This document shows, in pieces, positions 16,863 through 24,783 of a stretch of DNA of 48,578 nt. The translations under genes were made by a program, and so were the position numbers. The stretch lies in the NCBI RefSeq assembly GCF_000378085.1, contig NZ_KB899226.1:1-48578 (forward strand), given 5' to 3'. Position 1 is the stretch's first letter. Each line of letters opens with the position of its first letter. The DNA comes from Hoylesella loescheii DSM 19665 = JCM 12249 = ATCC 15930 (GTDB lineage Bacteria > Bacteroidota > Bacteroidia > Bacteroidales > Bacteroidaceae). The notes under the pieces are model-generated. The model ran no database searches. It saw only the letters and a list, made by a program, of their open reading frames with translations, and was not told the origin of the DNA.

Positions 16863-19238
16863 TTAGAAAATTCCTTTTGAGAAGACATATCTGAATTTGA
16901 GGTGAAGTGTCCGTCCTGCCAATGGTTGGCGGAATTGGTCCCAAACTTCTTTGTTCATTATATTATGGCATTCCAAGGCTACGGAATATTTGCTTTTGTA
17001 GGTCAACAATAGCCCTATGTCATTGACGAAACTGCGGGGAATACGTCGTTTCTGTAATTCGGTAAGTTCCCAGAAGTAGAAGAACTCCTCAGTAAATTTG
17101 CCGTCCCAGAAAGCCTTGACATACCAATTCTTGAATAATCGGTTGCTGTGATACTCCGCCCCGAAGTTGGCGAACAAATAGGGAATGTTCGGTAGTCGCA
17201 ATCCTTTTGTCGGATTGGGGGCTTGGGTACCGGGTAAATAGTTCAAGACATCACGCACATCCTGATAAGTTAGATTTCCGTAGGCATAGACCGTTGGTGA
17301 TATGTCCAATTTTATTTCGGTTTCTATACCTTTAATATGTACCTTTTCTGCGTTTACATATCCGGCTGCCATGTGTTGTTTCATCAGTTTTATCATATCG
17401 CTTACCTGCATATAAAAGCTGTTCACTTCAAATTGCAATCGCGATAAGCCGAGGACATCATTTTTGTCTATTAAGAACCCCAGATTGAAGTTGTGGCTTT
17501 TCTCTGGTCTCAATCCGGCTGCAGGAAAGGTGATGATACCATCACCGAATAGTTCTTGTGAATTGGGAAGGCGTATTGCCCGCTGGTAAGATGCTTTCAA
17601 GTGAAAACCTCTGAAGGGCTCGTATTTTATAGCCTCTATCCAGCCTATTTGTGAGGTCGTATTGTTCTTTTTCTTCGGAGCCTCAATCATCTCGTATGAA
17701 GTCAAATCTTCTATCTCGGAATGGAGGTGGAAATACTTTGCGGAGAGCATATTCGTCAGTTTCTTATCAAAGAGTTTTGACTCCCAAGTCAACCCCGAAA
17801 TGAAACTGGTCTTTTTACTGGGAAATCCTCCGATAACAAAACCTGCATGCTGACTTGCAATGTTGTCGCTCGGTTGTCTTCTGGCGTAGTTAATAAGTGT
17901 GTTCAGATTCAAACTGTGATTGGCGGACAACTTGTAATCAAAATTGATACGTTCATTGATTTCCAATCCTTTGTCATTCGAGTTGTGAGGAACATCCCCT
18001 GTTTCTCCCTGTCCATTCGGACTCGGATATATGTTTCCTTCGAAATCGTGATTAACTCGTGCCGTATCCACAAAATTGTTTGTTGTATGTGAAAGGGAGA
18101 AATGGGACTCAAAGTTAAGGCGGTCGTTCAGCATTCCGCTTTTTATCAATTTGTTTTCCAACATAAACATTCTTGATTTGTTTTCGGCATGTTGTATGTT
18201 TTTTAAGATACCTTGGATTTCATTGAAACGATTGTAATACCCGAACTCGGTACTAATCTCATCGAGCCAAAGTTTCGTGAAAGCAATTTTTCCCTTCAAC
18301 ATATACGAACGAAAACGGTCGTGGTCACGTCTTACTAACAGATTTTCTCTCTCGGGAACTCTGAAAGAGTAGTCATTCTTTGCAGATGTATAATAACCTC
18401 CCGCACCGAGTAGAATGCCACTCTTTGGAAAATTCTTGCGAGAGAAGACACTTCCTTTGTGTGTTTGGTAAGATCCGAATTCATACGAGGCATCTAAATA
18501 ATCCGTACTAAACTCTTTAGTAACGATATTGACGGCTCCCCCCAATCCATCACATCCGAAACGGGCGGGTATGATACTCTTATAGACTTCTATTCTTTCT
18601 ATAATGTCTATCGGAATTTCATCAAGAGAAAAAGCCCCGTCAGAAGTACTCATTGGTATTCCGTCCCATAAGATTTGAATGCGGTTTCCTTCCAATCCAT
18701 GAACAATAATTCTCGAACTGCTTCCCAAACCGCCAGTCTGCCCAACTTTCAAACCTATGGTTTTATTCAAAACGGTTTCTAACGAAATAGATCTGCCTTG
18801 AAGTTCTTTTGCATTTATTACAGAAACTGCTTCAGGTGACTCTCTGAGTATTTGTGCTCTTGTTTTTCCTACTACGACTACATCTGCCAGCTCTGTTGAT
18901 TCCGGGAGTAGTCTTATGGTATAACGCATCCCATTTGCAGTAATCGTATCGGTAATGGTCTGATAACCGACATAACTTACCATAAGCATAAGTTTTTGAT
19001 TACTTGATGCATTTAATTTTGCAATACCTTTCCTGTTTGTAGTCGTACCATTCGTGTACGTTGGAGCATTCAAACCTTTCCATTGTACGGCGGCAAATTC
19101 TATACTGTTCCCATTTTCTGAATCAATAACTTTTATTTCTGTTGGTTGCAGTTGTGCAAACATAGGAAAAGACCACAACGAAAGAAAGCCGACAATAAGC
19201 ATTCTTTTGTATAAATGGACTATTGAGCTGATTGACAT
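16863..19238 (-). CDS. TonB-dependent outer-membrane receptor
   Basis: A 791-residue receptor. A signal peptide ending in MFAQ (about residue 29) is followed by a carboxypeptidase-regulatory-like domain (about 33-110), the usual Bacteroidota N-terminal extension. A plug domain (about 118-235, with ESTELADVVVVGKTRAQIL and IERIEVYKSIIPARFG) and a 22-strand barrel to the terminal Phe follow. It imports a large ligand, most likely an iron complex, across the outer membrane using TonB energy. The partner DUF4374 lipoprotein is directly downstream and an ABC pair is divergent. No sign of truncation. Substrate specificity is inferred from neighbours only. Confidence 0.9.
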   Translation of the reverse strand: MSISSIVHLYKRMLIVGFLSLWSFPMFAQLQPTEIKVIDSENGNSIEFAAVQWKGLNAPTYTNGTTTNRKGIAKLNASSNQKLMLMVSYVGYQTITDTITANGMRYTIRLLPESTELADVVVVGKTRAQILRESPEAVSVINAKELQGRSISLETVLNKTIGLKVGQTGGLGSSSRIIVHGLEGNRIQILWDGIPMSTSDGAFSLDEIPIDIIERIEVYKSIIPARFGCDGLGGAVNIVTKEFSTDYLDASYEFGSYQTHKGSVFSRKNFPKSGILLGAGGYYTSAKNDYSFRVPERENLLVRRDHDRFRSYMLKGKIAFTKLWLDEISTEFGYYNRFNEIQGILKNIQHAENKSRMFMLENKLIKSGMLNDRLNFESHFSLSHTTNNFVDTARVNHDFEGNIYPSPNGQGETGDVPHNSNDKGLEINERINFDYKLSANHSLNLNTLINYARRQPSDNIASQHAGFVIGGFPSKKTSFISGLTWESKLFDKKLTNMLSAKYFHLHSEIEDLTSYEMIEAPKKKNNTTSQIGWIEAIKYEPFRGFHLKASYQRAIRLPNSQELFGDGIITFPAAGLRPEKSHNFNLGFLIDKNDVLGLSRLQFEVNSFYMQVSDMIKLMKQHMAAGYVNAEKVHIKGIETEIKLDISPTVYAYGNLTYQDVRDVLNYLPGTQAPNPTKGLRLPNIPYLFANFGAEYHSNRLFKNWYVKAFWDGKFTEEFFYFWELTELQKRRIPRSFVNDIGLLLTYKSKYSVALECHNIMNKEVWDQFRQPLAGRTLHLKFRYVFSKGIF

Positions 19239-19263
19239 ATCATATTTGTTTGTGAGATTCTGT

Positions 19264-19409
19264 GCAAAGGTACTTACCTTCCGAGCAAATAAATAACCCT
19301 ATTATACACGCTTATACCCCTGTTGTGTTTATATGCGAGCAAATTGTTGTTTTGGGGCAGTGTAATGCTTATCGGGGTTATTTTATCCCTGTTTGTTGCC
19401 GTACTTTTG
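19264..19409. promoter_or_regulatory. Divergent promoter region, TonB receptor / ABC pair
   Basis: Leftward, the -7 box TACCTTTGC is at 19272-19264, giving a leader of about 20 bases to the receptor gene. Rightward, TACTTTTG is at 19402-19409, about 28 bases before the ABC start codon, with no good -33 element at normal spacing. Between them are a direct repeat CGAGCAAAT (19282-19290 and 19336-19344) and an inverted repeat AAATAACCC (19291-19299) / GGGTTATTT (19375-19383). Repeats plus a poor -33 fit activation by the AraC-type regulator; the binding itself is inferred. Confidence 0.65.
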
Positions 19410-19437
19410 CAACAGAAAAAATCAAAACGACACATAT

Positions 19438-21183
19438 ATGGATAAACAAAAAGTCAGACCCCTTGATGAGGAACGGGAGAGCCGTAGCCTGCTCTCCAAT
19501 GTTGTGGTTATATTGCACCTTATTTTAGGCACACTCCCTATACTGCTTGTAGTGTGGGCGGTTGACAAGTTGATGAATAGTACACTCTCTCCCATAATAG
19601 TTTGGGGTATTGGAGGAATAATGATACTGTTGGCAATGCTTAGAGGCGTATTCTATGGAACCTCGATTTGGCGTGCACACCAGTCGGCTTACAATGCCCT
19701 TACACGATTGAGGTTGCGTATCATAAGTCATCTGCAACGCTTGCCGCTCGGTTTCTTTCAAGAACGGAAAGTTGGCGACTTGGTGAATATTATTAACCAC
19801 GATGTGGAACAAATTGAAATTTATTTAGCACATGGATTACCCGAAATCCTTTCGGCTACGCTTTTTCCAGCCTTACTCTGGGTAATCATTATGGTGTTAG
19901 ACTGGCGTTTGGGGCTGTCGCTCATTTCTCTTTTACCTGTGGCATTTCTTCTGCAAATGGCTGTCAAAACACTTTGGGGAAAGAGCTTTCAACACTTTAT
20001 GGAAAGTACGCAAAAAATGTCGGAAGACCTTTTGGAATATGTGGCTACCATATCGGTAATCAAAGCCTTCAGTAACGAGGAAAACAGAACGGAACGGGTA
20101 CTTGGTGGTATGCGCGACTACATCTGTTGGGTAAAGCGGAGCATGTTTAGCGTTACCGTTCCCATGACATTGATAACGATGTTCTTGGAAGGTGGTATCG
20201 TGGTAATGACCCTTATTGGACTATGGATGATGAGTTCGGGCGAATTAACTGTAGCCCGTTTTATTCTTGCCCTGATATTGGGTGGATTGTTCTCGTCCTC
20301 TTTTGCTAAGTTGGCAACATTCCAACATTTCCGAATCATCTATGCTCAGTCGTTGGCAAAAGTACAGTCCATTACAGAGGTACAGACAAAGGAAACTGCT
20401 GACAAGAAAACGGATACGACACAAACGGATGTTTGTTTCGAGCATGTTACATTTTCCTATCCAAACGAGGAAGACAATGCGCTGAAAGATGTATGTCTTC
20501 AATTTCCGAAAGGAAGTCATACAGCTATCGTCGGCGAATCCGGATCGGGAAAAACCACGTTGGCAAGTCTGATGATGGAGTTCTGGCAACCTCAAACAGG
20601 TACTATCCGACTAGGAGGAGAGAATATTATGGAATTCTCCGAACGTAATATCGCTGATTATTTTTCGATGGTACAGCAGGAGGTTTTTCTCTTTAACACA
20701 ACTATTCGGGACAATATCCGTATTGGAAGACCTACCGCCACACAAAAGGAAGTGGAAATGGCAGCAGAGCGTGCTCGTATTCATGATTTTATCATGGGCT
20801 TGCCGAATGGTTATGATACGCTGGCAGGCGAAGCCGGCATAAAATTCTCTGGCGGAGAAAAACAGCGTATTTCCATTGCTCGAATGTTGCTCAAAGACTC
20901 TCCAATAGTTATTCTTGATGAAGCCACTGCTGCATTGGACGGAGAGAATGAGAAACTAATCCAAGAAGCTCTTGATGAATTGCAGCGCAACAAGACTGTC
21001 ATTACCATTGCTCACCGTCTCAATACTATTCAGGATATGGAGCGTATTGTTGTAATGGACAAAGGGCAGGTCGTGTCGAAGGGAACACACCGTGAACTGA
21101 TGAAAGACTGTTCTCTATACCGCAATATGACGGAAACGCAAGAACAAGTAAGTAAATGGCAATTAAAAGAAGAGGAGCAATAA
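19438..21183 (+). CDS. ABC transporter with fused membrane and ATPase domains, YbtP/IrtA-like
   Basis: A 581-residue half-transporter: six-helix membrane domain (about 20-310), then the ATPase domain with Walker A GESGSGKTT (about 366-374), signature FSGGEKQR (about 470) and Walker B IVILDEATAALD (about 491). Exporter-fold pairs of this kind (YbtP/YbtQ, IrtA/IrtB) import or handle ferric siderophores at the inner membrane. The start is the ATG at 19438, preceded by the promoter at 19402-19409; an in-frame ATG at 19393 would lie upstream of that promoter. It pairs with the next gene, 2 bases downstream. Confidence 0.85.
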   Translation: MDKQKVRPLDEERESRSLLSNVVVILHLILGTLPILLVVWAVDKLMNSTLSPIIVWGIGGIMILLAMLRGVFYGTSIWRAHQSAYNALTRLRLRIISHLQRLPLGFFQERKVGDLVNIINHDVEQIEIYLAHGLPEILSATLFPALLWVIIMVLDWRLGLSLISLLPVAFLLQMAVKTLWGKSFQHFMESTQKMSEDLLEYVATISVIKAFSNEENRTERVLGGMRDYICWVKRSMFSVTVPMTLITMFLEGGIVVMTLIGLWMMSSGELTVARFILALILGGLFSSSFAKLATFQHFRIIYAQSLAKVQSITEVQTKETADKKTDTTQTDVCFEHVTFSYPNEEDNALKDVCLQFPKGSHTAIVGESGSGKTTLASLMMEFWQPQTGTIRLGGENIMEFSERNIADYFSMVQQEVFLFNTTIRDNIRIGRPTATQKEVEMAAERARIHDFIMGLPNGYDTLAGEAGIKFSGGEKQRISIARMLLKDSPIVILDEATAALDGENEKLIQEALDELQRNKTVITIAHRLNTIQDMERIVVMDKGQVVSKGTHRELMKDCSLYRNMTETQEQVSKWQLKEEEQ

Positions 21184-21185
21184 GA

Positions 21186-22883
21186 ATGGTACGCAATATA
21201 CTGAATGAATTGACCGCTCGCGGAGTGCGGCATCTAATTATCTCCGCACTGTTTTTCGTGGTTTATGCCCTTTGTGGCACGGCGATAATGCTCACAGTCT
21301 TGTTTCTCATCGACCGTCATATACATGGAGAAAGCATCTCTTTCATTTCGGCAGCATGGGTACTCGGTAGTCTGCTGGTCTTGAAAACCATATCCAATGC
21401 CATTGCCGATATGAGTAAGCATTTTGCCGGATTTGATCTTGTGGAACGTATCCGCGAGAAAATCATACTGAAACTGAAAATGTTCTCACTCGGCTTCTAT
21501 ACCAATGAGCGTCTGGGAGAGATAAGTACAATCATTCACAAAGACGTTGATAATATGGAAATGGTAGTAGGACATCTATGGACACGGATGTCCGCCGACT
21601 TCATTGTAGCTCTAATACTCGGTATTGGACTATTTTGTGTGGACTGGCGCATGGGATTGACAATGGTAGCCATTCTTCCTATTGCCCTGTTTTCTCTGTA
21701 TCGGGGCATTCGCTCGGGAATGAAAGCACAGGAAGAGTCTCAGGACAATCTGGCGGATATGGTCAGCCTCTTTGTAGAATACGTCAAGGGCATTCCGGTT
21801 TTGAAAGTGTTTGGAGGAAAAGGAATGTTCCGTGACAGACTTGACCACTCTGTCAGTGAATTTGGAGAAAGCAGTAAGAATACTTCTCGTTTGGCAGCTG
21901 TGAGTGTGGGCAGATACACTTTCCTGATAGAATTGGCTTTCGCTCTGATGGCTACAATCGGTCTTTGGTGGACACAGCAGGGGGAACTTTCTCTTTTCGC
22001 TTATTTAATGTTTATCATCGTCTCAAAAGAATTCTACAAACCTTTTGTCAATATGGAGAGTCATTGGCTGAATTACATCAAGGTAAAAGATAGTTACGGA
22101 CGCATTTCCCATTTATTGAATGCTCCTGTTATCACCAATCCTGAACAGCCGAAAACAGCAACCCATTTCAATCTTTCCTTTGACAAAGTGGATTTCCATT
22201 ATGAGAAGGAAGGTTTTGAGATGAAAAATCTCACGTTCCATGTTCCCGAAGGAACGGTAACGGCACTTGTCGGATCGTCAGGTTCTGGTAAAACAACCAT
22301 TACCAGCCTGTTACTCCGTTTCTGGGAACCGCAGACCGGCAGTATCCGTATCGGTGGTATAAACATTCGAGAAATGGACTATGATTATCTGCTCGGTAAA
22401 ATCAGTGTAGTGATGCAAAATGTTATTCTCTTTTCAGATACCATTGCCAATAATATCAAAGTGGGCAATCAACATGCTACGCAGGAAGAAATCGAAGAAG
22501 CAGCACGTAGAGCGATGATACACGACTTTATCATCAGCCTGCCGGAAGGTTATGAAACAAAAATCGGAGAAAACGGTTTGGGACTCTCCGGAGGGCAGAA
22601 ACAAAGGCTTTCAATCGCCCGTGCTTTCTTGAAAGACGCTCCCATCATTCTTTTGGACGAGATAACGAGCAATGTTGACCCTGTCAATGAATATAAGATA
22701 CAACAGGCAATGTCTGCCCTTATCCGAAATCGCACAGTCTTGGTCATTGCCCATCATTTGCAAACCATCCGTAATGCTAATCAGATTATTGTGATGGACA
22801 AAGGACGACTTGTAGAGAATGGGACGCATGCAGAACTTGCAGCAAAAAACGGAATGTACTGCAAATTGCTGTCTATGCAATAA
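21186..22883 (+). CDS. ABC transporter with fused membrane and ATPase domains, YbtQ/IrtB-like
   Basis: A 565-residue half-transporter with the same layout as its upstream partner: membrane domain (about 12-310), Walker A GSSGSGKTT (about 361), signature LSGGQKQR (about 463), Walker B IILLDEITSNVD (about 487). I start it at the ATG at 21186, 2 bases after the previous stop and behind a purine-rich AAGAGGAG. An in-frame ATG at 21156 would overlap the first gene. The two proteins probably form a heterodimer that completes uptake after the TonB receptor. A drug-efflux role is possible from the fold alone, but the neighbours favour iron uptake. Confidence 0.85.
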   Translation: MVRNILNELTARGVRHLIISALFFVVYALCGTAIMLTVLFLIDRHIHGESISFISAAWVLGSLLVLKTISNAIADMSKHFAGFDLVERIREKIILKLKMFSLGFYTNERLGEISTIIHKDVDNMEMVVGHLWTRMSADFIVALILGIGLFCVDWRMGLTMVAILPIALFSLYRGIRSGMKAQEESQDNLADMVSLFVEYVKGIPVLKVFGGKGMFRDRLDHSVSEFGESSKNTSRLAAVSVGRYTFLIELAFALMATIGLWWTQQGELSLFAYLMFIIVSKEFYKPFVNMESHWLNYIKVKDSYGRISHLLNAPVITNPEQPKTATHFNLSFDKVDFHYEKEGFEMKNLTFHVPEGTVTALVGSSGSGKTTITSLLLRFWEPQTGSIRIGGINIREMDYDYLLGKISVVMQNVILFSDTIANNIKVGNQHATQEEIEEAARRAMIHDFIISLPEGYETKIGENGLGLSGGQKQRLSIARAFLKDAPIILLDEITSNVDPVNEYKIQQAMSALIRNRTVLVIAHHLQTIRNANQIIVMDKGRLVENGTHAELAAKNGMYCKLLSMQ

Positions 22884-22903
22884 CCTAATCAATGAAAAAT
22901 ATG

Positions 22904-22936
22904 GAGGTATGGAGTTTGATCCATACCTCTCTTTTT
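22904..22936 (+). terminator. Rho-independent terminator after the ABC pair
   Basis: A perfect 10-bp stem, GAGGTATGGA (22904-22913) with TCCATACCTC (22920-22929), loop GTTTGA, is followed by TCTTTTT. It lies 20 bases after the second ABC stop and marks the right end of the iron operon. The 140 bases between it and the DUF3945 fragment at 23081 show no gene. Confidence 0.88.
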
Positions 22937-23080
22937 GCCACTTTCATCCATATTAACGCCACAAGTACGCAGTTATTTCCAACTGCTAACATGCACAGTT
23001 TCTTTGATTTACCTTTGCCCATACACCGCTGTTAATGTCATTAAAAACATTGTAATATGGACGAAAAAATCAAAGACCAA

Positions 23081-23682
23081 GAAGAATGCTACTGCCATCG
23101 ATGAGTCGAAGGTTGATTGGAAGCAACTCGACGATCTCGGTCTTTCCCGTGAGAGATTGGAGCAGAGTGGAGAATTAGAAAAGATGCTCAATTGGCAGAA
23201 GAGCAATCTCTTGACGATTGCCGTACCTATTGGCGACACGACTATCTACACCGAAGCTCGCCTTGCTTTCTGCACAGACGATAGCGGGCAATATCGGTTT
23301 GGCAATTCATCCTTTGAGAAAAGAACCACAGCTTGACTTTTCCTATATGGGCTACAAGTTCTCTCCCGAAGAAAAGGAGGCACTTCTCACTACGGGCAAT
23401 CTCGGTAAAACTATCGAAGTAACACTCAAGAACGCTGAGCCTTTTTCTGCTTACGTCTCTATCGATCCGCAGACCAACGAAATTATAGCCCTGCGTGCTG
23501 ACCATGTGAATATCCCCAAGGAAATCAAGGGTATTACCCTTTCCGATGCACAGTATAAAGACCTTGTGGAAGGTAAGGCTGTGAAGGTGGAGGGCATGAC
23601 CGCCAAGAGTGGAAAAACTTTCAATGCCACGTTGCAGGTTAATGCCGAGCGAAAAGGCATTAAGTTCATCTTTGACAAGTAA
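23081..23682 (+). pseudogene. Internal fragment of a DUF3945/DUF4099 gene, frameshifted
   Basis: This stretch matches residues ~128-325 of the intact protein encoded at 39064-40473, starting at the same codons (KNATAIDESKVDWKQLD). There is no 5' part. One extra G in GGG at 23286-23288 (the intact gene has GG at the same point) shifts the frame, so the first part reads to about 23285 and the rest continues in another frame as GLAIHPLRKEPQLDFSYMGY and onward. The end (FIFDK then TAA) comes where homology to DUF3945 stops and the mobC fragment begins. Many silent differences show it came from a related element, not from a recent duplication. Confidence 0.88.
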
Positions 23683-23683
23683 T

Positions 23684-24085
23684 GTGCTCCAGCAACGGCA
23701 GTCTATGACCATCAACCGCAATGACAAATCCACATCTATTTCCACTCAGATGGATAGCCTTATCCCTGCATCCAAAATCAGTAACCTTACGCAAGGAATG
23801 TTTGTGGGGGCAGTATCAGACAACTTTGATGAACGCATCAACCAGAAGATTTTTCATGCAGAGATTGTGGTGGACAGTGTCAAGGTATCTGCCGAGATGA
23901 AAGCCTACCAACCCATACCTGTGATAGCAGACTTTACAAACGAAAATGGCTCCGACGATCTCAACGAGACCATCGAAGCCAACTATAAACGTGTAAAAAA
24001 AGAGATACTAACACTTGTTGATAATGAGATTAGAATAATTAAGACCACTCCAAGTTTATGTCATCTAATAAAGAATGGAGATTAG
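23684..24085 (+). pseudogene. 3' fragment of a second, diverged mobC
   Basis: The stretch encodes VLQQRQSMTINRNDKSTSIS and onward, equal in kind to residues 537-667 of MobC at 11889-13892, with the same order to the C-terminus. The protein is highly similar, but the DNA differs at many third positions and the last ~25 codons diverge more. It has no start of its own and no ATPase domain, so it cannot act as a coupling protein. It is fused directly behind the DUF3945 fragment. The 116 bases to the next gene (24086-24201) show nothing further. Confidence 0.9.
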
Positions 24086-24201
24086 TGAAGCCTAAGTTCA
24101 GAATCCCGTATTGGTAATAGAATCTGATATACAATAAATTCAATTAGATATAAAATAAATAAGACATTCTCTTCTACTGTGTTTGATCAATATGAATATG
24201 C

Positions 24202-24777
24202 TTAATCTAATGATTCTGGTTCATCTTCATTTATATTTTCAGAAGCTGCGGCATCAAAAGCTAAAAATACTTCTAAAAATGCAGTTTCACGAAAGAAATA
24301 ATTAGGGGCATCGGTCAGTTTATCCTCCATAAAATGAAACCCCCAATTGGCGTACTCCTCCATTGTCTGCATAAGCATGTCAACCGCTTTTCGTGATGTC
24401 ATTTCGCCTTTTTCCAAAGCAATGAAATCAATGTCGGTACGGGAAACAAGAGCGGTGAAAATATACTCCCGGAGTTTCGGATAGGCTTTTCGTCCTTTGA
24501 CAGAGTCTAAATTGCCCCAATATTGAATGGGCTGTCCGAAAGTCTTGCGTTTTTGTGTGTCCTCTATGAGTGGTCGCTTTTGGTTGAAATAAAGTCCCAT
24601 AAAAAATGCGACAATGAATATTTCATAACCACCACCAAAGACTTTTCCTCTGTCTTCACGTAAAGAAGTTGCACCACGGCCATAGTCACAAAAGTTTTTG
24701 ATGATGCTGTCTTCGTATCTTTTTTCCCATTGTGGATTTCGGTTTGCCCACAAATCATATATTTTTTCTGTCGCCAT
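24202..24777 (-). CDS. Unknown protein, last gene of the defence operon
   Basis: A 191-residue protein with no motif I can place. It starts 6 bases after the ATPase gene stop, so it is the last member of the operon. It is acidic at the C-terminus (ENINEDEPESLD), lacks membrane segments and signal peptide, and contains aromatic-rich helical stretches such as GGGYEIFIVAFFMGLYFN (about 48-65). By position it could be the small partner of the DndD-like ATPase, as DndE is for DndD, but I see no DndE similarity and do not claim it. Confidence 0.75.
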   Translation of the reverse strand: MATEKIYDLWANRNPQWEKRYEDSIIKNFCDYGRGATSLREDRGKVFGGGYEIFIVAFFMGLYFNQKRPLIEDTQKRKTFGQPIQYWGNLDSVKGRKAYPKLREYIFTALVSRTDIDFIALEKGEMTSRKAVDMLMQTMEEYANWGFHFMEDKLTDAPNYFFRETAFLEVFLAFDAAASENINEDEPESLD

Positions 24778-24783
24778 AATTTG

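Noticed and set aside
19438..22883. Multidrug efflux ABC pair
   Set aside because: The fold alone would allow it, but the divergent TonB receptor, lipoprotein and YbtA-like regulator make siderophore handling more likely.
23609..24085. A 158-codon frame across the DUF3945/mobC scar as one gene
   Set aside because: Its first ~25 codons are DUF3945 DNA read in the wrong frame; only the mobC-derived part is real, and it lacks a start and an ATPase domain.
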